The position numbers and the translations under genes are program-made. From an uncultured Erysipelotrichales bacterium (GTDB lineage: Bacteria; Bacillota_I; Bacilli_A; Erysipelotrichales; Coprobacillaceae): a stretch of 13,574 nt of DNA. The DNA is taken from contig CAJUJC010000052.1 of assembly GCA_910586805.1 (NCBI GenBank), positions 1-13,574 on the forward strand. The letters run 5' to 3'. Position 1 is the first letter of the stretch, and each line of letters begins with the position of its first letter. The notes beneath the pieces were generated by a model. That model saw only the letters and a program-made list of their open reading frames with translations. It did no database searches and was not told the origin of the DNA. Shown here one piece after another: positions 7,929 to 13,574 of this stretch.

Positions 7929-8747
7929 CTAAATATCTTTAACGTTTACTGCAAACTCCTCTAACCAATCAGATGTATAATCTTCTATCATTCCCATATC
8001 AGATAACCTTACAAATTCGCTATCCATAGGTAATTGCCCTAAAATATTTAATTCATATTTTTTAGCAACATCTTCAACATGGCTTTCACCAAAAACATAA
8101 ATTTTTTTACCACAATCAGGGCAAGAAATATAACTCATATTTTCAACAATTCCTAAAATAGGAATATTCATTTGTTTAGCCATATTTACTGCTTTTGACA
8201 CAATCATACTTACTAATTCCTGAGGGCTTGTTACAATAACAATCCCATCTAATGGCAATGATTGAAAAATAGTAAGAGGAACATCTCCAGTACCAGGAGG
8301 CATATCCACAAACATATAATCAACTTCACCCCAACGCACATCGCTCCAGAATTGTTTAATCATACCTGCTAATATAGGTCCTCTCCAAACAACTGGATCT
8401 TCTGCACTTTCTAATAATAAATTTGTTGACATAATTTTCATTCCATATTCAGTTTGGGCAGGAAAAATTTCTTCTCCATTAGAATAAATTTGTGTGCTTT
8501 CTACACCAAAAACCTTAGCAATGGATGGTCCAGTAATATCTCCATCTAATACTGCAACTTGATTACCTTCTCTTTGTTTGATACTTGCAAGCATTGACGT
8601 AATGGAAGATTTCCCAACTCCTCCTTTACCACTGACAACACCAATGACTTTTTTAATATGTGAATGTTTATTCACAGGTGCTAAAAAACTTCTTTCATCA
8701 CATTCTTGTTGACATGATTCACAATCATGATTACATTCTTGACTCAT
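7929..8747 (-). CDS. mrp: Mrp/NBP35-family Fe-S cluster carrier ATPase (272 aa)
   Basis: A P-loop ATPase of the Mrp/ApbC/NBP35 group, which holds and delivers Fe-S clusters in the cytoplasm. Deviant Walker A GKGGVGKS is at 40-47, the Switch-like motif DMPPGTGD at 148-155, and CPDC at 209-212 is the conserved cluster-binding pair. The N-terminus carries four cysteines (5, 9, 12, 16; C-x3-C-x2-C-x3-C), an extra cluster site like that of NBP35. The DUF59 domain seen in some relatives is absent. ATG 8747 is chosen because GGAG (8756-8759) is eight bases upstream; the GTG at 8756 would overlap that site. It is the first gene of a two-gene operon with the DUF885 lipoprotein. Confidence 0.92.
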   Translation of the reverse strand: MSQECNHDCESCQQECDERSFLAPVNKHSHIKKVIGVVSGKGGVGKSSITSMLASIKQREGNQVAVLDGDITGPSIAKVFGVESTQIYSNGEEIFPAQTEYGMKIMSTNLLLESAEDPVVWRGPILAGMIKQFWSDVRWGEVDYMFVDMPPGTGDVPLTIFQSLPLDGIVIVTSPQELVSMIVSKAVNMAKQMNIPILGIVENMSYISCPDCGKKIYVFGESHVEDVAKKYELNILGQLPMDSEFVRLSDMGMIEDYTSDWLEEFAVNVKDI

Positions 8748-8769
8748 TATGCTCACTCCATTCTTGTTT

Positions 8770-8796
8770 ATACTTTAATAGTATACCATAAAGTAT
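8770..8796. promoter_or_regulatory. Inverted repeat around the mrp promoter, candidate operator
   Basis: ATACTTTA (8770-8777) and TAAAGTAT (8789-8796) form a perfect 8-bp inverted repeat with an 11-base spacer. The spacer contains the -10 box and a central GTATAC palindrome (8781-8786). The symmetric placement on the -10 suggests a dimeric repressor site. In AT-rich DNA chance is possible, and I cannot name a regulator. Confidence 0.4.
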
Positions 8797-8808
8797 CTTA
8801 CTCCACAA
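8780..8808 (-). promoter_or_regulatory. Promoter of the mrp-DUF885 operon
   Basis: On the minus strand TATACT (8785-8780) is a good -10, preceded by TG at the extended -10 position. A weak -35, TTGTGG (8808-8803), is 17 bases upstream. The predicted start near 8773 gives a leader of about 26 bases. The -35 overlaps the T-run of the YitT-gene terminator. Confidence 0.6.
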
Positions 8809-8836
8809 AAAAAAGAAACTCTTTCACAAAGTTTCT
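8804..8836 (-). terminator. Terminator of the YitT-family gene
   Basis: AGAAACT (8814-8820) pairs with AGTTTCT (8830-8836), and on the minus strand eight T (8814-8807) follow the hairpin. It lies about 45 bases after the YitT-family stop codon and just before the mrp promoter. Confidence 0.75.
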
Positions 8837-8879
8837 CATTTTTCTATAAACTAAATATTAAAAATAATTCCTATAAGAT

Positions 8880-9740
8880 TTATGATTCAATGTATTCTTT
8901 CTTAAATGTAAAACCTCTACCATGTACTTCATTCACTTTACTTACAATCATAAATGCATGATCATCAATATTTAAAATCAAATCATTTAATTTTGGTAAT
9001 TCACGATTAGAAACCACTGTCATAACAACAGGATATTCGTTTTTCATATAACCAGTAATAGACTTCAACATTGTTGTTCCTCTATCCAATTCTTGGATAA
9101 TAGCATTATTTATTTTTTCATATTCCTTAGAAACAATCATCACTTCTGTCTGTGCCTTCCCAAAAACCAATACCTTATCCAACATCATTGTATAAGTAAA
9201 TACCAAAACAATACCATATAAAACCATTTCTCTATCAGTGAAGAAAACTTGAGATAGTAAAATGATAAAATCAAAAGCATACATACTTATTGAAACAGGA
9301 ATTCCTATTTTCTTATTTAAAACCAAAGGCGGTATATCCATACCTCCTGTAGAAGCATTACACTTAATAACCAAACCTATAGATGCCCCTATCATTACAC
9401 CACCTAATAAAGCAGCAAGTAATGGATCAGTTGTCATTTGTGTATAACCTATACTTTTTTCAAAAACACCTAATATAAATGGATAATAAAATGTACTCAT
9501 TAATGTTGTAATCGCAAACTTTTTCCCTAGAAAGAAAAAACCTACAATAAACATACATATATTAAAAAAAGAAACAAATGTTGTTATTGATATATCAAAA
9601 GCATAATTCATAGCTATTGCAATACCAGTAGAGCCTCCAGTTATAAGACCATTAGGAACAATAAACAAAGTAACAGCTAATGCATAAATTGTATTACCTA
9701 AAAGAATACCTATTATATTATTTATTATTTTTCTATTCAT
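8880..9740 (-). CDS. YitT-family membrane protein, DUF161 plus DUF2179 (286 aa)
   Basis: An integral membrane protein with about five to six hydrophobic segments in residues 1-192 and a soluble C-terminal DUF2179 domain (about 195-280). Conserved marks are GLITGGSTGIAI (31-42), NASTGGMDI (128-136), RGTTML (220-225) and EVHGRGFTF (271-279), all typical of the YitT family. Members are widespread in Firmicutes; their transported molecule, if any, is not established. ATG 9740 is chosen because GGAGGAG (9745-9751) lies just upstream and the -10 box at 9764-9769 would start the transcript near 9757, too late to use the ATG at 9758. Single-gene unit with its own terminator. Confidence 0.88.
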   Translation of the reverse strand: MNRKIINNIIGILLGNTIYALAVTLFIVPNGLITGGSTGIAIAMNYAFDISITTFVSFFNICMFIVGFFFLGKKFAITTLMSTFYYPFILGVFEKSIGYTQMTTDPLLAALLGGVMIGASIGLVIKCNASTGGMDIPPLVLNKKIGIPVSISMYAFDFIILLSQVFFTDREMVLYGIVLVFTYTMMLDKVLVFGKAQTEVMIVSKEYEKINNAIIQELDRGTTMLKSITGYMKNEYPVVMTVVSNRELPKLNDLILNIDDHAFMIVSKVNEVHGRGFTFKKEYIES

Positions 9741-9763
9741 AAAACTCCTCCAAAACATTATCC

Positions 9764-9772
9764 ATTATATCA
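9764..9772 (-). promoter_or_regulatory. Extended -10 promoter of the YitT-family gene
   Basis: On the minus strand TGATATAAT gives a perfect TATAAT with the TG of an extended -10. No good -35 is seen at 16-18 bases. The predicted start is about 17 bases before the chosen ATG. Confidence 0.6.
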
Positions 9773-10123
9773 TGTCCATCAATTTTGAAAAGTGAAATAA
9801 GTAATTATTATCTAGAACTTTTTTATCCAACATCATTTCATTTTTTATAATTCATTGATTTATTTTTCTTGTAATATTTATTTGTATATTGTTTCAGCGC
9901 CACTAATACATTTTCTTTGCTTGTATAACTCCTTCTTTTAAATCTAAACTCATTAAAACTAAATTACTATCTCCATCTTTCATATCTTTTATTTGTTATA
10001 ATTACATCATAATTTATGTATATTTAAAACAAACATCTTTTAACTAAAGATAATATGAATATTATTGTTAGTATCCATTTTTTTAAGCACTAGCTTTCTA
10101 AATATATCTATAATATAAAGGTT
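9773..10123. other. Intergenic stretch between housekeeping and toxin-immunity regions
   Basis: About 350 bases with no intact gene on either strand. Apart from the possible remnant at 9838-9983 I see no promoter of good quality, RNA gene, repeat or attachment site. Confidence 0.5.
9838..9983 (-). pseudogene. Possible remnant of a frameshifted gene end
   Basis: A minus-strand frame from ATG 9983 encodes 26 residues (MKDGDSNLVLMSLDLKEGVI...) and stops at 9903. A second frame continues with VLVALKQYTNKYYKKNK and stops at 9838. Joined by a frameshift near 9910 they read as one plausible helical C-terminus. There is no ribosome binding site and the upstream sequence is closed. This could be chance; no family is assigned. 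Confidence 0.2.
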
Positions 10124-10158
10124 AAAAGCAGTTCGCCTCAAAATGCGAATCTGCTTTT
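10124..10158 (-). terminator. Terminator of the toxin-immunity array
   Basis: AAAAGCAG plus TTCGC (10124-10136) pair with GCGAA and CTGCTTTT (10145-10158), a 13-bp stem with one bulged T at 10150 and an 8-base loop. The minus-strand side ends in TTTTAACCTTT. It lies 12 bases after the last gene of the array. Confidence 0.65.
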
Positions 10159-10170
10159 ATTATAAATAAT

Positions 10171-10671
10171 TCAAAAATTTTCTATAGTTAAAATATCATA
10201 CTTTTTATCTGTTTTTGGAATTATCCAATATTTTATCGAGGTATTATCGTGAATCAAATAATTAACATCTTTAGAATATTCTAATAAATACTCATCTCCA
10301 AATGTTATAAATTCAAAATTATAATTTAATATTTCAACTAATTCATCAAATATTTTTTTAGAAATCCGATTTTTAACATCTTTTTCAAAATGTATATCTA
10401 ATCTATAAACATTATTTTTTTCAAATTGCATATTTGCTACTCTTTCTTTAGATAATTTTAAATTCAAATCAACTAAAACAGTCTTTTCATTCAAAACTTC
10501 TTTATTAAAAATGTTAATTTTTTGTTCATTTGTAAAGTACCAATCGTCAATTGTTTCTAAATCGTAAACTAAACTATCCTCCTTCAAATTTAATATTTTT
10601 GATACTAATCTAACAATTTGACTAAATTCTGGCATTGTATTAGAAAAAATTGTTATCTCATTAATGTCCAT
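10171..10671 (-). CDS. Hypothetical protein, probable immunity protein (166 aa)
   Basis: A soluble acidic protein of 166 residues with no signal peptide or membrane segment, and no motif I recognise. Its size, the AAAGGAG ten bases before ATG 10671 and its place as the last member of a row of toxin tips and small genes make an immunity protein the best guess. A 23-codon fragment that looks like a toxin tail (10661-10732) overlaps its first codons. The assignment rests on context only; a terminator follows. Confidence 0.6.
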   Translation of the reverse strand: MDINEITIFSNTMPEFSQIVRLVSKILNLKEDSLVYDLETIDDWYFTNEQKINIFNKEVLNEKTVLVDLNLKLSKERVANMQFEKNNVYRLDIHFEKDVKNRISKKIFDELVEILNYNFEFITFGDEYLLEYSKDVNYLIHDNTSIKYWIIPKTDKKYDILTIENF

Positions 10672-10732
10672 TAAGTAAAACTCCTTTTGCTTTAATAGAT
10701 TTTGTAACTTGATGAGAAAACGTTTTTGTTAT
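10661..10732 (-). pseudogene. Possible short toxin C-terminal tail
   Basis: An open frame without a start codon runs from just after the TGA at 10735-10733 to a TAA at 10661 and encodes 23 residues ending SHQVTKSIKAKGVLLNGH. The stop overlaps the following immunity-like gene by 11 bases, as seen for tips elsewhere in the array. It is too short to judge alone and may be chance. Confidence 0.25.
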
Positions 10733-11148
10733 TCATCAAACAAATCTTTTATATCATATCCAGTAACATATAAAATATCTTTTTCAAACTTCTTATAATT
10801 AAATTTAGTGCCTCGTTTTTTCTTAACCATTAACCCTGCTTCCAAAATACATCTAACCATTAATTTTTTTCTCATTTCTACATTACCATCCATATATTTT
10901 AAGTAATCAATATGCTTGAATACATATACTTTCTTTATTAATTTAGGATATGACACTTCTTCTTCCCACAATCCTTGATCTAATATCTCTTGAGGAGCTA
11001 CAACTGGATTAAGATCAAATTGTTCAACCATATTACCATAACTTTGTTTATCTAAATATATAGATATACTCTTACACATATCTAAAATCTCTTTGTCAGT
11101 TTCGTATAACTGTTGATAATAACATATTCCTTTGACTTCAAAAAACAT
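10729..11148 (-). CDS. Hypothetical protein, probable immunity protein for the 11160 toxin tip (139 aa)
   Basis: A soluble 139-residue protein, basic in its last 40 residues (KKKRGTKFNYKKFEKD), with no recognised domain. ATG 11148 has AGGAGG about five bases upstream, and that site lies directly after the stop of the GIY-YIG-like toxin tip (11 bases between stop and start). Toxin tip followed at once by a small gene is the usual order of polymorphic toxin and immunity genes. The gene is intact although its toxin is broken. Function is inferred from position. Confidence 0.65.
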   Translation of the reverse strand: MFFEVKGICYYQQLYETDKEILDMCKSISIYLDKQSYGNMVEQFDLNPVVAPQEILDQGLWEEEVSYPKLIKKVYVFKHIDYLKYMDGNVEMRKKLMVRCILEAGLMVKKKRGTKFNYKKFEKDILYVTGYDIKDLFDE

Positions 11149-11159
11149 AAATCCTCCTT

Positions 11160-11635
11160 TTACCAGTCACTTTTATTAAGTGGTGGTCTTTGTCCATATT
11201 TATTTTTATAAGCATTTATTTGATCATGTTGCCATTGATGTATTTCTGCTTTGCTGCCAGATACTAAAATTTCCATTTTTGCATTGTATGAATCTAATTC
11301 GGTTTGTGTATAACGTGTCTCTGGAGATATTGATTCTCCATACTTCAAAATTTTTCCTGTTTTTTTATCAACCAATCTATAACCACAGTTTACACCTTTA
11401 TAACCCAAAGAATTTCCATAAATTTTATCTGTTGTTTTTTTAGGAGCTTCAACAATAATTTTTTATATTTCATCTTTTGATGCGAATTGTCCATTGGGTC
11501 TACACCATGTACCATCTTTAGCAATAAAATATCCTTTTTCTTTTAGATTGTTATAATTATTCCATTATCCACTATAGCAAGACTTTCATCTGTATCCAGC
11601 AACCAATATAAAATATTTTCATTTTCAATATCTTC
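11160..11635 (-). pseudogene. Broken polymorphic-toxin C-terminus with GIY-YIG/URI-like nuclease tip
   Basis: No start codon of its own. A first frame (11635-11543) encodes ENILYWLLDTDESLAIVDNG. A second (from 11564) continues NNYNNLKEKGYFIAKDGTWC and RPNGQFASKDEI, then meets an in-frame TAA at 11465-11463. The same frame resumes with KIIVEAPKKTTDKIYG and reads on to TAA 11162-11160. The 82 residues from codon 11408 look like a compact nuclease tip: GYRLVD, then LKYG, an Arg (TRY), a helix with Glu/His, and a final PPLNKSDW. The order Tyr, Tyr-Gly, Arg, Asn suggests a GIY-YIG (URI) fold, with the usual Glu uncertain. One frameshift and one nonsense codon plus the missing N-terminus make it a relic, although a TTG at 11408 leaves the tip itself open. 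Confidence 0.6.
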
Positions 11636-11652
11636 TCACCTTAAAACACGCC

Positions 11653-12108
11653 TTAATCTTCTGCCAAAATTATTACATTATCAAATTTAGATATAAAATT
11701 ATTAATATATTTTTCGTTTTTTAACATCAAATAAAAGAAACTTGAATCTTGAGCCACAATCTCAATTTCACTCAAAGGATGTTGAAAGAAAATATTTTTG
11801 TTTTCCATGTCAATATGTGATATAGGAATTTCATATGATAATATATCTGCAATATCTATATCTTTATCAAATGCTATGACTGTTCCCCATATAAATTGAG
11901 TATCATTATTAACAAAATAATTAAACAATTCATCATTCGTCAAAAATACATAATCATTCATTCGATTATATAGATATTCATTTGCATAATATGGACATTC
12001 ATAATCACAAACTAACCAATTATACTCCTGATCTAGTTCTATTCCTTCAAATATCATATCTAAGTGTGTATAAATATATCCTCCTCCTTCTACAATCATT
12101 TTAATCAT
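11653..12108 (-). CDS. Hypothetical protein, probable immunity protein for the 12105 toxin tip (151 aa)
   Basis: A soluble, acidic 151-residue protein. The segment FFQHPLSEIEIVAQDSSFFY resembles, from memory, a group of unnamed small bacterial proteins with a QHP..EIEIVAxDSS signature; no function is attached to that. I start it at ATG 12108, with GGAGG eight bases upstream, rather than ATG 12123, whose first codons are that binding site. With this start it overlaps the stop of the upstream toxin tip as ATGA, the tight coupling expected of a toxin-immunity pair. Confidence 0.65.
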   Translation of the reverse strand: MIKMIVEGGGYIYTHLDMIFEGIELDQEYNWLVCDYECPYYANEYLYNRMNDYVFLTNDELFNYFVNNDTQFIWGTVIAFDKDIDIADILSYEIPISHIDMENKNIFFQHPLSEIEIVAQDSSFFYLMLKNEKYINNFISKFDNVIILAED

Positions 12109-12335
12109 TTGAATTTCCTCCATTCTAAATAATCTACACGTTTAAGTCTATCCTTATTATCATAATACCAATAATGTTCATGTGGAAAAGTATGTTTTGC
12201 TTCATTAGTATGATAAAAGTCAATATCTTTTATCACATTCTCATTCTGATCATAGTATCTTCTTTGCCAAAGTTTACCTTTAACATATAAATCTTTGCTA
12301 GAATTTGGTGTAGCTTTAACTAGTAATAATAAATA
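12105..12335 (-). pseudogene. 5'-truncated toxin tip with DIDF-H / PHxHxW motif (76 codons)
   Basis: An open frame with no ATG, GTG or TTG able to start it, bounded upstream by TGA 12338-12336 and ending at TGA 12107-12105. It encodes about 76 residues: VKGKLWQRRYYDQNENVIKD, then DIDFYHTNEAKH, then PHEHYW, and a basic end (KRVDYLEWRKFK). The His-rich DIDF.H and PHxHxW motifs look like a metal-using toxin domain of LXG/Rhs-type proteins; I cannot name the family with certainty. The coding-like composition and ATGA overlap with the next gene show it is a real gene end. The rest of the toxin is missing, so it is an orphan module. Confidence 0.65.
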
Positions 12336-12363
12336 TCATTATCCTATCTACGTATTTATCATT

Positions 12364-12606
12364 CTACTTTTTATCTATCTTCCAATGAAAGATTTCTTTA
12401 AAATCTTCAAAACAGGCTTCACATATCCAATAATAGTAATCTGTTGTACAATAGGCTCTTTGATTTTCTGAATAAAATTTTTGCATACAAAATGCGCAAT
12501 GATCATGATCATGTTCTTCTTTTTTATTGTAATTAATATGGTATAAACGTTTATTTTTTAAATATGCTTCTTGATTCATCAATCTCCAATCACTCACAAT
12601 ACTCAT
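12364..12606 (-). CDS. Small zinc-ribbon-like protein, probable immunity protein (80 aa)
   Basis: An 80-residue soluble protein with two CxxC pairs (Cys37/40 in HDHCAFC and Cys62/65 in WICEACF) and His-rich HDHDH before the first, so it very likely binds zinc. It begins DWRLMNQEAYL and ends with an aromatic FKEIFHW. Similar small HDHC.FC ... WIC..CF proteins are, from memory, common beside toxin genes. ATG 12606 is chosen over ATG 12621 because GGAGGA lies eight bases before it, the same arrangement as in the neighbouring immunity gene. The toxin tip at 12608-12880 stops one base upstream. Role as immunity protein is inferred. Confidence 0.7.
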   Translation of the reverse strand: MSIVSDWRLMNQEAYLKNKRLYHINYNKKEEHDHDHCAFCMQKFYSENQRAYCTTDYYYWICEACFEDFKEIFHWKIDKK

Positions 12607-12607
12607 T

Positions 12608-12880
12608 TTAGTTTCCTCCATTTTTTGGTATCTTTGCCCTATTTGGTATTAATCTATACTCTACACCAGAAGAATCAGTATAATCCCAATATGAACCAAT
12701 AGGTTTTGGAAGAGTTAAATCTAGATGTAACATCTCTTTTGCAGATGGAGTATTTCCTAGATATTTAATCAATTGATTATTTGAATTAGTAGATATAATA
12801 TATCGTTGAGAAACAACATAACCATCTTTATTCAGATTATACTTATACTCAATATTAGTGATTCTATCATTCGTTATTTT
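12608..12880 (-). pseudogene. 5'-truncated toxin tip (90 codons)
   Basis: A frame open from 12880 to TAA 12610-12608, bounded by TAA 12883-12881. It encodes about 90 residues (EYKYNLNKDGYVVSQRYIIS..., LGNTPSAKEMLHLDLTLPKP, GSYWDYTDSSGVEYRLIPNR, AKIPKNGGN). No start codon precedes the conserved-looking part. The stop is one base from the ATG of the zinc-ribbon gene, so the pair keeps toxin-immunity spacing. It begins 12 bases after the stop of the previous immunity gene, which marks a recombination junction. Toxin family not recognised. Confidence 0.6.
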
Positions 12881-12892
12881 TTATAAATTAAT

Positions 12893-13525
12893 TTACTCTT
12901 CACACTCATTCAATAAAATACCATATTGATCTGTCAATTTTAAACATATCCTTGTATCATATTTTACAAAAGCATCCCATTCGTATATTTTATTATTTAT
13001 TTCTAAATATGTTATAATATCTTCATATTTACAATCAAATTTTATAACTTTTAATACTGGATTTCTTTTAATAGATACAAATATTTTATCTATCTCTTCA
13101 TCACAATTTGAATATGCAATAATATTTCTTAAATCATAATTTGATAATACTTTTTGTTTCGATGTAGAATACCATAATTTTATTAAATCTTCATTAGTTG
13201 CTTTTGATATATTTATTAATTCTGCATCACGAAGATTTATCTTCATCAATTTTAAAAATTCGTCTTCTGTAAAAACAAGAGGTATATATGATGAGTTCTC
13301 TATAATTGCATTAAGAGGTATAGCTAATATAAAATGATTTGATTTTCTTAAATTTAAAGTAACATACCTTTTTTCTCCAAAATTAATATGTAATTGACTA
13401 TTTTCAATTTCATCATCTTTAAAAACAAACACTAACCCTTGATGTATCATTTTTTTATTCATATATAATTCGCACCAATCATTATAAGGACCAGTCACTT
13501 TATATTGAAACCCCATTTTAATCAC
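12893..13525 (-). CDS. Hypothetical protein, probable immunity protein (210 aa)
   Basis: A soluble protein of 210 residues (207 if ATG 13516 is the start) with no signal, membrane segment or recognised motif; it is rich in Ile, Asn, Lys and Asp. GTG 13525 and ATG 13516 are both possible and neither has a close ribosome binding site. AAAGGAG (13567-13561) is more than 30 bases away, but a 30-base hairpin (13528-13557) between them would bring it to about five bases from the GTG. A short frame that may be the end of another toxin stops six bases upstream. Immunity role is inferred from context. Confidence 0.6.
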   Translation of the reverse strand: MIKMGFQYKVTGPYNDWCELYMNKKMIHQGLVFVFKDDEIENSQLHINFGEKRYVTLNLRKSNHFILAIPLNAIIENSSYIPLVFTEDEFLKLMKINLRDAELINISKATNEDLIKLWYSTSKQKVLSNYDLRNIIAYSNCDEEIDKIFVSIKRNPVLKVIKFDCKYEDIITYLEINNKIYEWDAFVKYDTRICLKLTDQYGILLNECEE

Positions 13526-13527
13526 GT

Positions 13528-13557
13528 ATACTCAATTTAGGTCACTAAGTTGAGTAT
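13528..13557 (-). repeat. 30-base near-perfect palindrome before the 210-aa gene
   Basis: ATACTCAA (13528-13535) pairs with TTGAGTAT (13550-13557), then a T/G mismatch, then TTAG (13537-13540) with CTAA (13545-13548), around a GTCA loop: 12 of 13 pairs. It contains the TGA of the short frame upstream and ends two bases before the GTG start. It could loop out between a ribosome binding site and start codon, act as an attenuator, or be the end of an inserted element outside the window. Confidence 0.55.
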
Positions 13558-13573
13558 TTTCTCCTTTCTGACC
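13532..13573 (-). pseudogene. Possible C-terminal end of a toxin at the window edge (partial)
   Basis: Read leftward from the right edge, one frame gives GQKGENTQLSDLN and stops at TGA 13534-13532, six bases before the next gene. The position matches the tips elsewhere in the array, but 13 codons cannot prove coding; it continues beyond the window if real. Confidence 0.25.
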
Positions 13574-13574
13574 T

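Noticed and set aside
7506..7964. Plus-strand frames inside the lipoprotein gene
   Set aside because: Shadows of the clearly coding minus strand, with no family resemblance.
11180..11443. Plus-strand frame of 87 codons over the toxin tip
   Set aside because: Rich in Phe, His and Leu as antisense of a Lys-rich tip, and without a ribosome binding site.
1..13574. CRISPR array, tRNA, rRNA or transposase gene
   Set aside because: I saw no regularly spaced repeats, no tRNA-like cloverleaf ends and no transposase or integrase motifs; the palindrome at 13528-13557 alone does not establish an insertion sequence.

Overview
The window is very AT-rich DNA with strong AGGAGG-type ribosome binding sites, compact Gram-positive operons, a lipoprotein signal and a teichoic-acid-style acylation operon. 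This points to a low-GC Firmicute, probably a gut member of the Erysipelotrichia/Coprobacillaceae. That placement is an inference from style; no rRNA or marker gene is present.

Left part (656-6107, + strand): a tight five-gene operon built like the D-alanylation (dlt) operon, with one extra gene. The order is an amino-acid adenylating ligase (DltA-like), a fold-type III PLP decarboxylase, a carrier protein (DltC-like), an MBOAT membrane acyltransferase (DltB/AlgI-like) and a membrane-anchored SGNH protein (DltD-like). The expected flow is: an amino acid is activated and loaded on the carrier, crosses the membrane through the MBOAT protein, and is esterified to a surface polymer with help from the SGNH protein. 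The decarboxylase is not part of the classical pathway. It suggests that the group transferred is a decarboxylated (for example GABA- or beta-alanine-like) or otherwise altered amino acid. This is the best candidate for an undescribed system here. The operon ends in a terminator placed back to back with one for the opposite strand.

Middle part (6157-9740, - strand): ordinary housekeeping genes. A DUF885 metallopeptidase-like lipoprotein follows an Mrp/NBP35-family Fe-S carrier ATPase in one operon, and a YitT-family membrane protein stands upstream with its own promoter and terminator. The Mrp promoter sits inside an 8-bp inverted repeat. An approximately 350-base stretch (9773-10123) holds no intact gene, only a possible gene remnant.

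Right part (10124-13574, - strand): an array of polymorphic-toxin debris. Intact small genes, probably immunity genes, alternate with 5'-truncated, start-less C-terminal toxin tips. Each tip ends within a few bases of, or overlapping, the start of the next intact gene. Three tips are clear (11160-11635 with a nonsense codon and a probable frameshift, 12105-12335, 12608-12880). Two more are only short tails (10661-10732 and the right window edge). None of the tips has a start codon, so several are easy to miss by ORF calling. The layout fits repeated replacement of the toxin end of a large secreted toxin (LXG, Rhs or CDI type) located beyond the right edge, with old immunity genes kept.
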